Part shown: in pieces, positions 24,960 through 64,000 of the stretch
How positions within the stretch are numbered: position 1 is the first letter of the stretch
Layout of the letters: every line of letters begins with the position of its first letter
Source: Chaenocephalus aceratus
Taxonomy: Eukaryota; Chordata; Actinopteri; Perciformes; Channichthyidae
Assembly (NCBI GenBank): GCA_023974075.1
Contig: JAMFTG010000622.1
Location: forward strand, 26,001-90,000
Direction: 5' to 3'
DNA: 64,000 bases
Notes under the pieces: model-generated
What the model saw: only the letters and a program-made list of their open reading frames with translations
Databases searched by the model: none
Told to the model about the DNA's origin: nothing
Program-made: the position numbers and the translations under genes

Positions 24960-26275
24960 TTGAGGTACTTTTAGGTTGGAAGTGAACATAAGTCAGAGGT
25001 ACATGGTGTACTTTTCCTCCACTACATGTATTAATACCTTTAGTTACTTCACAGATGTGGATGAATGATGTGAAATATAATCAAGTGTTGAATCAGACTT
25101 TAGTTCCACCTGGAGTAAATCCACCAGCTACCCTGCAGTCTACAAAGTACTTCAGACTAGCTGCACCTCCTCCAGCTACCCTGCAGTCTACAAAGTACTT
25201 CAGACTAGCTGCACCTTCACCAGCTACCCTGCAGTCTACAAAGTACTTCAGACTAGCTGCACCTTCACCAGCTACCCTGCAGTCTACAAAGTACTTCAGA
25301 CTAGCTGCACCTCCACCAGCTACCCTGCAGTCTACAAAGTACTTCAGACTAGCTGCACCTTCACCAGCTACCCTGCAGTCTACAAAGTACTTCAGACTAG
25401 CTGCACCTCCACCAGCTACCCTGCAGTCTACAAAGTACTTCAGACTAGCTGCACCTTCACCAGCTACCCTGCAGTCTACAAAGTACTTCAGACTAGCTGC
25501 ACCTCCACCAGCTACCCTGCAGTCTACAAAGTACTTCAGACTAGCTGCACCTTCACCAGCTACCCTGCAGTCTACAAAGTACTTCAGACTAGCTGCACCT
25601 CCACCAGCTACCCTGCAGTCTACAAAGTACTTCAGACTAGCTGCACCTTCACCAGCTACCCTGCAGTCTACAAAGTACTTCAGACTAGCTGCACCTCCAC
25701 CAGCTACCCTGCAGTCTACAAAGTACTTCAGACTAGCTGCACCTTCACCAGCTACCCTGCAGTCTACAAAGTGCTTCAGACTAGCTGCACCTCCACCAGC
25801 TACCCTGCAGTCTACAAAGTACTTCAGACTAGCTGCACCTCCACCAGCTACCCTGCAGTCTACAAAGTACTTCAGACTAGCTGCACCTCCACCAGCTACC
25901 CTGCAGTCTACAAAGTACTTCAGACTAGCTGCACCTTCACCAGCTACCCTGCAGTCTACAAAGTACTTCAGACTAGCTGCACCTTCACCAGCTTTGAGAA
26001 CACTTTCATGATCAATCATTATAAAACATATATATATATATATATATATATATTATTCTGAAATGGACCAATCTGCACAACGACTACTTTTACTGTCTTT
26101 ACTTTCACTATATTCTGATAATACTTTTCTACTTTTACTTGAGGAACCTTTTGAATGCAGGACTGTTACTGTAACACTCTGGTACTTCTACTTTTACTCA
26201 AGTACAAGATCTGAGTACTTATTCCTTTACTCAAGTACAATATCTGAGTACTTATTCCACTTCTGGTAGTGTATT
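24960..26275. mobile_element. Dispersed teleost repeat carrying an expanded 48-bp core
   Basis: The left part (TTTTCCTCCACTACATGTAT, TTAGTTACTTCACAGATG, AAATATAATCAA) and the right part (TTATTCTGAAATGGACCA, TGAATGCAGGACTGTTACTG, CTCAAGTACAAGATCTGAG) match, from memory, two ends of a very common fish interspersed element whose name and superfamily I cannot fix. Its middle is replaced by a 48-bp tandem array (25123-25992). The last 70 bp contain a partial tandem of the CAAGTAC/GATCTGAGTACTTATTCC motif. It lies between the RT and RNase H remnants of the provirus. Confidence 0.6.
25123..25992. repeat. 48-bp minisatellite, about 18 copies
   Basis: The unit contains CCAGCTACCCTGCAGTCTAC, AAAGTACTTCAGACTAGC and TGCACCT. 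Copies alternate between a CTCC and a TTCA form at the junction, giving a partly two-unit (96-bp) order. Divergence is very low (one G in AAAGTGCTTC). Both strands are open for over 300 codons because 48 is divisible by three; these are not called as genes. Confidence 0.97.
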
Positions 26276-26643
26276 AGTCTGAATTGTAGCTACAAAATCA
26301 CACAGAGCTGCATACAAATAGACTCACAATGGTAACAAGTGTAAAATAATATTTACTAATGTGTACAATGATTGTAGGTAATGTTGACTACTCAAGACTC
26401 CTGACTTATACATCTTCAAAGGAAGACTGTGTTCATTCTACAATTACATGGGATTAAAGCAACGTGTAGTTTTACTTGTATAACTTCCATGTTATATAAA
26501 AGACAGTTTGTTTTCATCTGTTTTCGAATAAACAAAGTCTTGGTTTTCAGAATATTAAACTTGTTTCGGCAAATTCAGATGATAAATACAACTTTGAAGC
26601 TTGTAACGGCATGATTACAAGCAGAGAACGGACTAATGTAACA
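26276..26643. other. Unassigned AT-rich spacer inside the provirus
   Basis: About 370 bp of single-copy-looking AT-rich sequence between the dispersed repeat and the RT remnant. No frame gives retroviral motifs, and no inverted ends or target duplication were found. Confidence 0.4.
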
Positions 26644-27200
26644 TCACAGCAAGCATAACAACAGCCGTGTGTTATGAACACATACGCAAGAATGACATCG
26701 TCTGTCGCTTAGTGACAGGTTTTGGCAGAGCAGCCAATGATGCAATACGCTTATCTGAAAGCGTTTTCCCCTCTCCTGAAATGACATGACCCAAAAATGT
26801 AACTGTTCTTTGTACATATTGGACTTTTTTACCATTTAGCCTTAACACAAACGTGTGAATGTGTAAGGTTTACCATTATATTCAAATGTGAACAAAAATG
26901 GACTGTCTTTGGAACCGGAACACTGAAAAAATGCATTTGAGACATCTATGGCAGTAAATATGTTGCAGAGGCTGGAACTTGGGAAATAATCAGATAAGGA
27001 TTCGGGACGAGCGTGCATGCAGAGCTGTATTTACAGCTCGTAAATCAAATCTCCACTCGTCAGGAGGTTTGTCTCTGTCTTTTTGACAGGAAATACTGGA
27101 ATCGTTACACGGAATAATGACCCCTTGTGTAAGCGGAGAGGTAAACACTGGCCGAATGCCATCAACAGCTTCACGTTTCAATGGGTACGGGACGGAACGT
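26644..27200 (-). pseudogene. Retroviral reverse transcriptase fragments
   Basis: At 26990-27181 the minus strand gives TQGVIIPCNDSS and DEWRFDLRAVNTA, the N-terminal RT region with its conserved primer-grip neighbourhood. At 26660-26830 it gives VTFLGHVISGEGK and ALPKPVTKRQTMSFL, the end of the RT thumb. The central palm with the YxDD box is missing or unreadable between them, and the connection domain up to RNase H is replaced by repeats. Confidence 0.75.
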
Positions 27201-27999
27201 GGACATTAACCCTACGTCATATCTGTGAGCTGCCCAGAGTGAGTATGGCACATCTGAAAGCGCGGCAGGAAGCTCAGCGATATGAGAATTACCTCATCAT
27301 CCTCAACCAACAGCAATGTGCGCAGAACGGCTAAGTTCGTGCACATTTTCATTTGATACACGTCACGTGACATACATGACATATTCTGTGTGTGTAGGTG
27401 CCCAATCAGTGACTGACTCCCAATCTTTAACGATTGGACCCAAATCCCTCCATCTATCAGTGGGGCCCCCTGGCTAGTGAAATGTGTGGACCGCCCCTGG
27501 GATGTGACACAGTTTGTGTTGTGTGGCTGTGACGTGTGACAGAACCAGCAAACTCCAATACATAGTTTTAAACATGAGCTCATCATTCACACATTCCAAC
27601 AGAAAAACTCTCATCATAGCATTTACACGGATCCTTCAACCACGTTAGCAGAACAATGAGGATGAGAAGCCTCCACACAGCAGGTGGAAAAACACGTTGA
27701 CCAGTCAAACGCAACAACGCCTGAGAATCAGGATATGCATTACCATTGATTCACATTCACCAGTTCTTTATCATCAAATGACACTTTTTGAACCATCGTA
27801 GGAGATGGCTGTCGGACTTTAAGACCCTCATTTGTGGAAAAATGAGGTCCAAGCGGAGAATCAGATCTCTGCCCAGTAAATGTGTTGGGCAGACAGATGA
27901 TAAAATAACTGCTTTTTACTGATGTGATGGAAATGTATGACTGTCAACACCGTTATCTTTACTCTGAAGTGGTACAGAAACTTCTCCTTTACAGTTACC

Positions 28000-28042
<43 letters not shown>

Positions 28043-28203
28043 ACTTCCCTGGTTAGATGCTGCTGGCTGAATTTCCGTCTCGCTCGATTGGGCCCCTTCC
28101 TCCCCATCGTAGGTCAGTCTTTGTGAATGGTGGCCCCGTCCTTGCTGTCCCCCTCTGCCTCCACTGCCAGTGTTCTGTGAGCAGTCCCATAATCCAATGT
28201 TCA
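27201..28203 (-). pseudogene. Retroviral protease and pol start, degraded
   Basis: At about 27835-27880 the minus strand reads CPTHLLGRDLILRL, which matches the conserved C-terminal LLGRDL motif of retroviral protease. The active-site DTG was not found; a TG microsatellite lies at 28001-28040 just upstream in the gene. 27201-27830 shows no secure motif on either strand and is presumed degraded pol. Confidence 0.5.
28001..28040. repeat. (TG)n microsatellite in pro/gag
   Basis: About twenty uninterrupted TG dinucleotides within the gag-pro remnant. On the minus strand it reads as a Thr-His run. Confidence 0.98.
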
Positions 28204-29002
28204 ACACTTGAAACATCTTTCGTCAAATGAAGGTCTTGCTTCTCGTCCTCTGCCTCGGAAAACCTCCTCTGCCTCTCCCTCGGTATTGTGAGCGGCCAGC
28301 ATTTTACTTAGCTTGCGCTGTGTCTGTGAGTCCGTTGAGAAAGGCATTACTGAGGTTTGTTTCCCAAACACCTGCTTGGTCTCCTAGGGCATCGGGTTTG
28401 TTTATCCCGCTGTTGTCCCCATCTACTTGGGCCTGATGGGGTGGACGAGCTTGGAGTTGACGCTGACTGCATGGCTGGGGCTTGTAGTAGCGGTGGAGGT
28501 GGTTGAGGTGTTCCAACCGGATTGCCAGGGTTGTACGCCGGAGGAGGGAAAGGATACCCAGAGTCGAGGAGAGGTCATTCAGGCTGCAATGGAAGAACAC
28601 AGAGATGTCTGGGGTTTACATGTCTTTTGGAAATAATGTATTTTCCTTCTTTTCTTCACATTCATCTTCAACCTTAATATTTTATTTAATGCCCAAGGCC
28701 AACTGCCTTTTTTTTACTCCCCAGTATTATAAACACTTTCTGTGAGTGTCCAGTCTTTTACTTTAACTTTATTTGTACTCTTCATTCCATCTTCATGTTA
28801 ATTTATTCTTTAGGTTCTTAATTTTTAATTTACTCAAAGAACCTCCCTTAGGAAATCCGAACATTTCCGTCCATATATTTAATTTAGACAGACTGTCCTC
28901 ACCATGTTTTGCTCGCATGGCATCCACAATCGGACCCTCAGGAGGGTGTACAAACCCCCTACTCTGCTTTGCTCCCATAACAAAGTCTTTAAGTGTTACC
29001 AA
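28204..29002 (-). pseudogene. Retroviral gag fragments
   Basis: The minus strand at 28204-28300 gives an Arg/Gly-rich stretch (SQYRGRGRGG) then CFKC followed by a stop, the start of a nucleocapsid zinc knuckle after a basic region. 28304-28600 includes ALGDQAGVWETNLSNAFL, plausible capsid C-terminus. 28793-29002 opens with MVTLKDFVMGAKQSRG, a possible matrix or early gag segment, placed by position rather than a diagnostic motif. 28601-28792 is AT-rich and non-coding, possibly a small insertion. Frames differ between pieces. Confidence 0.6.
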
Positions 29003-29375
29003 AACACCCGTGTTACCAAAACACTATTTTTTCATCTGTCGATGATGTGATACTTGTTTCTCAGTACAAATCACACAAAAACTGATCGTAATCCCAAATC
29101 ACGACGAATATCCCAAATATCCTACTTCCGAGCAGTCCCTCTCATAAATGTCATGTCGAGTTTAATTACGGCTAACTTTAAACAATTTAGACTCTGTACA
29201 TCTCACCGAGTATTGAAAGCCCTTTGAGTTCGTTGGATCTCGAAGTCAATTGGTTCCACCCCCCTGCGCTGGTCCTCTCGTCCCGTACGGTTTCTGTCGG
29301 GGTAGAGGAGGATCCGAGGATCCTGGAGCGCGCACCCACCAGCGTCCGGAGGTGTCCGCAATCTAACATACAGAG
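29003..29375 (-). other. Proviral 5' leader
   Basis: The sequence between primer-binding site and gag on the minus strand. It includes a GC-richer block (29260-29350) with several short frames. No start codon with similarity to known leader proteins was found. Confidence 0.5.
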
Positions 29376-29393
29376 ATCCTGCCGACAACGCCA
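29376..29393 (-). promoter_or_regulatory. Primer-binding site, tRNA-Ser type
   Basis: Two bases inside the 5' LTR the minus strand reads TGGCGTTGTCGGCAGGAT. Its complement matches, from memory, the last 18 bases of vertebrate tRNA-Ser (AGA/TGA), CCA included, with one mismatch. Reverse transcription of the viral RNA would start here. Confidence 0.7.
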
Positions 29394-29395
29394 CT

Positions 29396-29884
29396 TGTTA
29401 TGGAAATCTAGGACCCAACACGGCTGGAGAGTACAAGTCAAAGTGATCCAAACAAATAAATGGTGAATCGAACAGAGCTTGTCTTTCTAGTTATTTATTT
29501 GAAGCTTCAAATAACATAAGATACAATAAAAAATAGACACAGGTCTGACAGAGCATAGAATAGTCTGCGAGAGTGTGCGCAGTACAATGTGATAGCAGAG
29601 CTTATATAGAAAAAGAGTGGGAACGTTATAAATCTGTCTTCACACGGTCACATTGTTATTAGACATCTCCTGGCCTTGAGCGGCAGATAGCATAACGGTT
29701 CCCAGAGTAGGGAAGCTCTGGTGTGACTGTGTGGGAGTCTCCCAGGAGCCAAAGCAGCTCTGTGGCCTTGAAGCGCCTGGGAGTAAACCCAAAGGAGAGT
29801 AGAAAGGAAGAAAGAAAGCGCATCTCAGGAAATGAGATGCATTTGGTTTAAGTATATAAGGATATCATAAAAATGTCCACTACA
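29396..29884 (-). repeat. Retroviral 5' LTR
   Basis: The partner of 11212-11691, 489 bp. On the minus strand it begins TGTAGTGGAC, carries a TATATAAG-like motif in its middle part (seen on the plus strand as CTTATATAG at about 29600) and ends CCATAACA. GTCC follows at 29885-29888 as the target duplication. Confidence 0.95.
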
Positions 29885-29888
29885 GTCC

Positions 29889-30480
29889 CTGCACATGTCC
29901 CTGCACACTTTGTCTGGGAATAGAGGTTTGCGCTTGTTGTTCCAACTGTTGCTCCAACTGTTGTTTCTGTTGTTCCAACTGTTCTTCCAACTGTTGTTTC
30001 AACTGTTGTTTCTGTTGTTTTAATTGTTCCCCTTGTACATCAAGCTCATGTTGACTGTTCAGTGCTGCCGCCCTTTCGATTAAAGCCGCCCTGTCTGCCT
30101 GGGCTTTAATTCGAGCAGAAGAGGCAGATGATGCATGTGATGAACCAGTGGTGTGTTTTGACTGAGGGTGTGATGCCTTTGAAACGCTGTCATCAGGTCC
30201 GATGTCCTCTGAGCTGACACTTTGTTCTATGGCACGTCCCACAATAGACTGTCCACTCTCAGATAACCACACATTTGCATCTTGTATAAATCCATCAAAT
30301 ATATGCATCTCTTCTTGCAGCCACTGCTTTTGCCTTCCCATTTCCTCTTCAGGCAGTTGAAGGTTGGTTAATGATTTGTGATTTGCTTTTAATTCATCAC
30401 ACAGCTTCATAAAGTCAACCAGTTTCAACTGTATTTCCTTTGCATTGTCTTTTGAGCTCAGCTCTTTCAGTCTTTCCATT
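29889..30480 (-). pseudogene. BEL gag, N-terminal half
   Basis: The minus strand is open from Met at 30480 (MERLKELSSKDNAKEIQ). A helical N-terminus is followed by a Ser/His-rich linker and a Gln/Leu/Glu coiled coil (EQLKQQKQQLKQQLEEQLEQ) at about residues 155-190. It runs to the GTCC target duplication, where the provirus interrupts it. Its continuation is at 10401-11211. Confidence 0.8.
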
Positions 30481-31021
30481 CACTTCTTTACCTGCTTGGA
30501 GCTGAAGTTTCTTGCTTTTTGACAGTTTGCAATAAACAATTCCAATCCTTTGGCAGTGTGAGTGATAATCCTTCTTTCTCTCACAGATTGCAGTCCAACA
30601 GCGCCATCTTGTGACGTGACGTCAGATTTCACAGACATGATTAATGTTCACTGTCCCTTAAAGTTCCGTTTTCAGGAATTGTCCGTTAGCGACAGCGCGC
30701 TGTTTCAAACAGCTGACATCGTTGCAGCATTACATCCATTTACTAAGCCATTGTCCAATACAGCTTAATATCTCCAATACGATCCCCTTATCCTGCTGCT
30801 GGTGCACATACCTGGCCGCTTTCCCAATCTTGGCTCTCAGCCTCTCCGGTGAGCGCAGGTGGGAACAATCTCCAGCTGATTGTGGCGTGTGCAGCTGATC
30901 CGTGATGACGATGTCGATTGTGCAATAATCCAATTGTTTGTTTCCGGTGAAACCGATCCTTAATCCATGGTGAAGTGATTCTTACTGTCCAGTTTTACTC
31001 CGAGAGTACGATTCCACTTAA
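30481..31021 (-). other. BEL 5' untranslated region
   Basis: It lies between the BEL 5' LTR and gag. Just inside the LTR the minus strand reads TTAAGTGGAATCGTACTCTC; the TGG start suggests a primer-binding site, but I could not match a tRNA. No coding motif is seen. Confidence 0.5.
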
Positions 31022-31394
31022 TGTAATCGCCATTTCCTTTCCTATGTCCTATATATTTTTGCCGTTACTTTCACAGAAGGGCTGAAGAGTGATGCAGACG
31101 CAGACACAAACAGATGAGTTTCCGGTCCTTAGTTGTAGTTTATAATCAGGTTTTATTCAGCTTTACATCCAGGGTTAATTGTAACGTTCTAATTGTTGTG
31201 ATGAGCATCTGCCGGGCTGGTGGAATCGGTATGCTCTCTTCCTTCTGTGTCCTTCCTCTCCTGTCACCTATGACCTCTTTATATACACCCGGTGCAGCTA
31301 AACCCCGCCACCCAGTGTTCATAAATAATATTGCACCATACATATAACTTAAATAAACTGACACACCAACAACACCCATAAAATGGCTCCTACA
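31022..31394 (-). repeat. BEL 5' LTR
   Basis: The counterpart of 5639-6009. Outer edge CCTACA meets catag of the satellite. It differs from the other LTR by a few substitutions and indels, so the BEL insertion is relatively young, yet older than the provirus inside it. Confidence 0.9.
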
Positions 31395-34300
31395 CATAGA
31401 ACTGATATGAGCAGAGGATCTAGAACATATAGAACTGATATGAGCAGAGGATCTAGAACATATAGAACTGATATGAGCAGAGGATCTAGAACATATAGAA
31501 CTGATATGAGCAGAGGATCTAGAACATATAGAACTGATATGAGCAGAGGATCTAGAACATATAGAACTGATATGAGCAGAGGATCTAGAACATATAGAAC
31601 TGATATGAGCAGAGGATCTAGAACATAGAGAACTGATATGAGCAGAGGATCTAGAACATATAGAACTGATATGGGCAGAGGATCTAGAACATATAGAACT
31701 GATATGAGCAGAGGATCTAGAACATAAAGAACTGATATGAGCAGAGGATCTAGAACACATATAACTGATATGAGCAGAGGATCTAGAACATAAAGAACTG
31801 ATATGAGCAGAGGATCTAGAACCTATAGAACTGATATGAGCAGAGGATCTAGAACATATAGAACTGATTGAGCAGAGGATCTAGAACATATAGAACTGAT
31901 ATGAGCAGAGGATCTAGAACATATAGAACTGATATGAGCAGAGGATCTAGAACATAAAGAACTGATATGAGCAGAGGATCTAGAACACATAGAACTGATA
32001 TGAGCAGAGGATCTAGAACATAAAGAACTGATATGAGCAGAGGATCTAGAACATAAAGAACTGATATGAGCAGAGGATCTAGAACATATAGAACTGATAT
32101 GAGCAGAGGAACTAGAACATAAAGAACTGATATGAGCAGAGGATCTAGAACATATAGAACTGATATGAGCAGAGGATCTAGAACATATAGAACTGATATG
32201 AGCAGAAGATCTAGAACATATAGAACTGATATGAGCAGAGGAACTAGAACATATAGAACTGATATGAGCAGAGGATCTAGAACATATAGAACTGATATGA
32301 GCAGAGGATCTAGAACATATAGAACTGATATGAGCAGAGGATCTAGAACATATAGAACTGATATGAGCAGAGGATCTAGAACATATCGAACTGATATGAG
32401 CAGAGGAACTAGAACATATAGAACTGATATGAGCAGAGGATCTAGAACATATAGAACTGATATGAGCAGAGGATCTAGAACATATAGAACTGATATGAGC
32501 AGAGGATCTAGAACATATAGAACTGATATGAACAGAGGATCTAGAACATATAGAACTGATATGAGCAGAGGATCTAGAACATATAGAACTGATATGAGCA
32601 GAGGAACTAGAACATATAGAACTGATATGAGCAGAGGATCTAGAACATATAGAACTGATATGAGCAGAGGATCTAGAACATATAGAACTGATATGAGCAG
32701 AGGATCTAGAACACATAGAACTGATATGAGCAGAGGATCTAGAACACGAAGAACTGATATGAACAGAGGAACTAGAACATATAGAACTAATATGAGCAGA
32801 GGAACTAGAACATATAGAACTGATATGAGCAGAGGATCTAGAACATAAAGAACTGATATGAGCAGAGGATCTAGAACACATAGAACTAATATGAGCAGAG
32901 GAACTAGAACATATAGAACTAATATGAGCAGAGGAACTAGAACATATAGAACTAATATGAGCAGAGGATCTAGAACATAAAGAACTAATATGAGCAGAGG
33001 ATCTAGAACATATAGAACTGATATGAGCAGAGGATCTAGAACATATAGAACTGATATGAGCAGAGGATCTAGAACATATAGAACTGATATGAGCAGAGGA
33101 TCTAGAACATAGAGAACTGATATGAGCAGAGGATCTAGAACATATAGAACTGATATGAGCAGAGGATCTAGAACATATAGAACTGATATGAGCAGAGGAT
33201 CTAGAACACATAGAACTGATATGAGCAGAGGATCTAGAACACGAAGAACTGATATGAACAGAGGAACTAGAACATATAGAACTAATATGAGCAGAGGAAC
33301 TAGAACATATAGAACTGATATGAGCAGAGGATCTAGAACATAAAGAACTGATATGAGCAGAGGATCTAGAACACATAGAACTAATATGAGCAGAGGAACT
33401 AGAAACATATAGAACTAATATGAGCAGAGGAACTAGAACATATAGAACTGATATGAGCAGAGGATCTAGAACATATAGAACTGATATGAGCAGAGGATCT
33501 AGAACATATAGAACTGATATGAGCAGAGGATCTAGAACATATAGAACTGATATGAGCAGAGGATCTAGAACATATAGAACTGATATGAGCAGAGGATCTA
33601 GAACATAGAGAACTGATATGAGCAGAGGATCTAGAACATATAGAACTGATATGGGCAGAGGATCTAGAACATAAAGAACTGATATGAGCAGAGGATCTAG
33701 AACACATATAACTGATATGAGCAGAGGATCTAGAACATAAAGAACTGATATGAGCAGAGGATCTAGAACCTATAGAACTGATATGAGCAGAGGATCTAGA
33801 ACATATAGAACTGATATGAGCAGAGGATCTAGAACATATAGAACTGATATGAGCAGAGGATCTAGAACATAAAGAACTGATATGAGCAGAGGATCTAGAA
33901 CATAAAGAACTGATATGAGCAGAGGATCTAGAACCTATAGAACTGATATGAGCAGAGGATCTAGAACATAAAGAACTGATATGAGCAGAGGATCTAGAAC
34001 ATAAAGAACTGATATGAGCAGAGGATCTAGAACACATAGAACTAATATGAGCAGAGGAACTAGAACATATAGAACTAATATGAGCAGAGGATCTAGAACA
34101 TAAAGAACTAATATGAGCAGAGGATCTAGAACACATAGAACTAATATGAGCAGAGGAACTAGAACATATAGAACTAATATGAGCAGAGGATCTAGAACAC
34201 ATAGAACTAATATGAGCAGAGGAACTAGAACATATAGAACTGATATGAGCAGAGGATCTAGAACATATAGAACTGATATGAGCAGAGGATCTAGAACATA

Positions 34301-34534
34301 TAGAACTGATATGAGCAGAGGAACTAGAACATATAGAACTGATATGAGCAGAGGATCTAGAACATATAGAACTGATATGAGCAGAGGATCTAGAACATAT
34401 AGAACTGATATGAGCAGAGGATCTAGAACATATAGAACTGATATGAGCAGAGGAACTAGAACATATAGAACTAATATGAGCAGAGGAACTAGAACACATA
34501 TAACTAATATGAGCAGAGGAACTAGAACCTATAG
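31395..34534. repeat. 33-bp satellite, right block
   Basis: About 95 copies of the same unit as 4311-5638. Block duplications are visible: CACGAAGAACTG recurs 495 bp apart (about 32745 and 33240) and ATGGGCAGAG recurs 1980 bp apart (31671 and 33651), both exact multiples of 33. A single-base indel at about 33400 and one near 31868 break the period. Long frames on both strands are periodicity effects. Confidence 0.97.
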
Positions 34535-34554
34535 GTACCTTTTAAAGAAGACGC

Positions 34555-34934
34555 ATGTGATTTTACTGAAAACTTTATTAAAATTCATTTGGTTCAAAGT
34601 TTTGGTTTCATAGAAATGGGAAAACAGGGAATATAAAAAGAAGAATACAACTGGACTACATTGAGTCTGAAAACTAGAGATGCAGATCTGTCCTCCTGGT
34701 CCTTCATTGTAAACACCCACAATGCAACGGTGCAACATCAAAATATGTGTCCTTTAATGACCTAATGACAGGTGGAGTAGATGGAGGTCTCTAGAACAGG
34801 TGGAGTAGATGGAGGTCTCTAGAACAGGTGGAGTAGATGGAGGTCTCTAGAACGGGTGGAGTAGATGGAGGTCTCTAGAACAGGCAGGTGGAGTAGATGG
34901 AGGTCTCTAGAACAGGTGGAGTAGATGGAGGTCT
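34555..34934 (-). other. Laminin beta 3' UTR with polyA signal
   Basis: Minus-strand sequence after the stop codon. It contains six or so tandem copies of the end of the coding sequence (34769-34934), then unique AT-rich sequence with AATAAA at 34574-34579. Cleavage is expected near 34555, only about 20 bp from the 33-bp satellite. Confidence 0.65.
34574..34579 (-). terminator. Polyadenylation signal AATAAA
   Basis: TTTATT on the plus strand, 356 bp beyond the laminin stop codon. It is the only canonical hexamer seen between the stop and the satellite. Confidence 0.6.

Positions 34935-64000
<29,066 letters not shown>

Larger units (their letters stand above)
11212..29884 (-). mobile_element. 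Endogenous retrovirus (gamma/epsilon-like), LTRs and broken gag-pro-pol-env
   Basis: LTRs of 480 and 489 bp (11212-11691, 29396-29884), beginning TGTAGTGG and ending ATAACA on the minus strand, are flanked by the 4-bp duplication GTCC (11208-11211 and 29885-29888). Minus-strand remnants occur in retroviral order: gag 28204-29002, nucleocapsid/protease 27830-28210, RT 26644-27200, RNase H 23745-24345, integrase 22667-23735, env 20960-11839. RNase H, integrase and envelope motifs resemble gammaretrovirus-type class I ERVs. Without later insertions and minisatellites it is about 8 kb. No polypurine run is visible next to the 3' LTR. All genes are disrupted, so no product is expected. Confidence 0.92.
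5639..31394 (-). mobile_element. BEL/Pao LTR retrotransposon, interrupted by nested insertions
   Basis: Two matching LTRs (5639-6009 and 31022-31394) bound the element, and the coding parts lie on the minus strand in BEL order: gag, zinc knuckle, protease, RT, RNase H, integrase and a C-terminal DUF5641-type domain. The flanking bases are tatag on the left and catag on the right, a 5-bp target duplication with one mismatch inside the 33-bp satellite. Without the retrovirus at 11212-29884 the element is about 7.1 kb, normal for BEL/Pao. Every domain carries stops or frameshifts, so it is inactive. The 5' end is at the high-coordinate side. Confidence 0.9.

Noticed and set aside
11212..29884. 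A domesticated (syncytin-like) envelope gene
   Set aside because: Env is split by two transposons and several frameshifts, and the copy keeps both LTRs, so no preserved function is supported.
31823..34499. Long Ser/Arg/His-rich frames on both strands of the 33-bp satellite
   Set aside because: The unit is a multiple of three without stops, so frames stay open by arithmetic.

Overview
The window looks like nuclear DNA of a teleost fish, probably a percomorph. It holds a multi-exon laminin beta gene with GT-AG introns, fish-type transposable elements (BEL/Pao, endogenous retrovirus, hAT, piggyBac, tRNA-derived SINE) and very many mini- and microsatellites. No bacterial genes, RNA genes or CRISPR arrays were seen. 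More than a third of the window is tandem repeat.

Layout. 1-4030 is a 32-33 bp minisatellite, followed by a decayed L2-like LINE fragment (4031-4310). A 33-bp satellite (4311-5638 and 31395-34534) was split by a BEL/Pao retrotransposon (5639-31394, minus strand). Inside the BEL gag sits an endogenous retrovirus (11212-29884, minus strand) with two LTRs, a 4-bp GTCC target duplication and a primer-binding site that fits tRNA-Ser. The provirus was itself hit by a complete 4250-bp hAT transposon (12195-16444, target duplication GTTCCTAG), a 2176-bp piggyBac-type element (16676-18851, TTAA duplication), and about 2.3 kb of other repeats inserted in pol (about 24350-26640). It also carries three of its own minisatellites. 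All the transposon and viral genes are broken.

34935-64000 (minus strand) is the 3' two-thirds of a laminin beta chain gene closest to LAMB1. Seventeen exons can be placed to the base with matching splice phases. They run from the end of the laminin IV type B domain through LE modules 6-13, coiled-coil domain II, the beta loop and domain I to the C-terminal Cys. The introns are almost entirely tandem repeats. Several arrays contain copies of the neighbouring exon's splice donor or acceptor, and one in the 3' UTR repeats the last codons of the gene. Exons 2, 6 and 7 each carry an apparent single-base indel next to a homopolymer run. The other fourteen are open.

The window therefore contains one cellular gene (a basement-membrane component) next to a heavily nested transposon block. 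The recurring theme is tandem expansion seeded from whatever unique sequence lies beside it: splice junctions, retroviral coding sequence or transposon ends.
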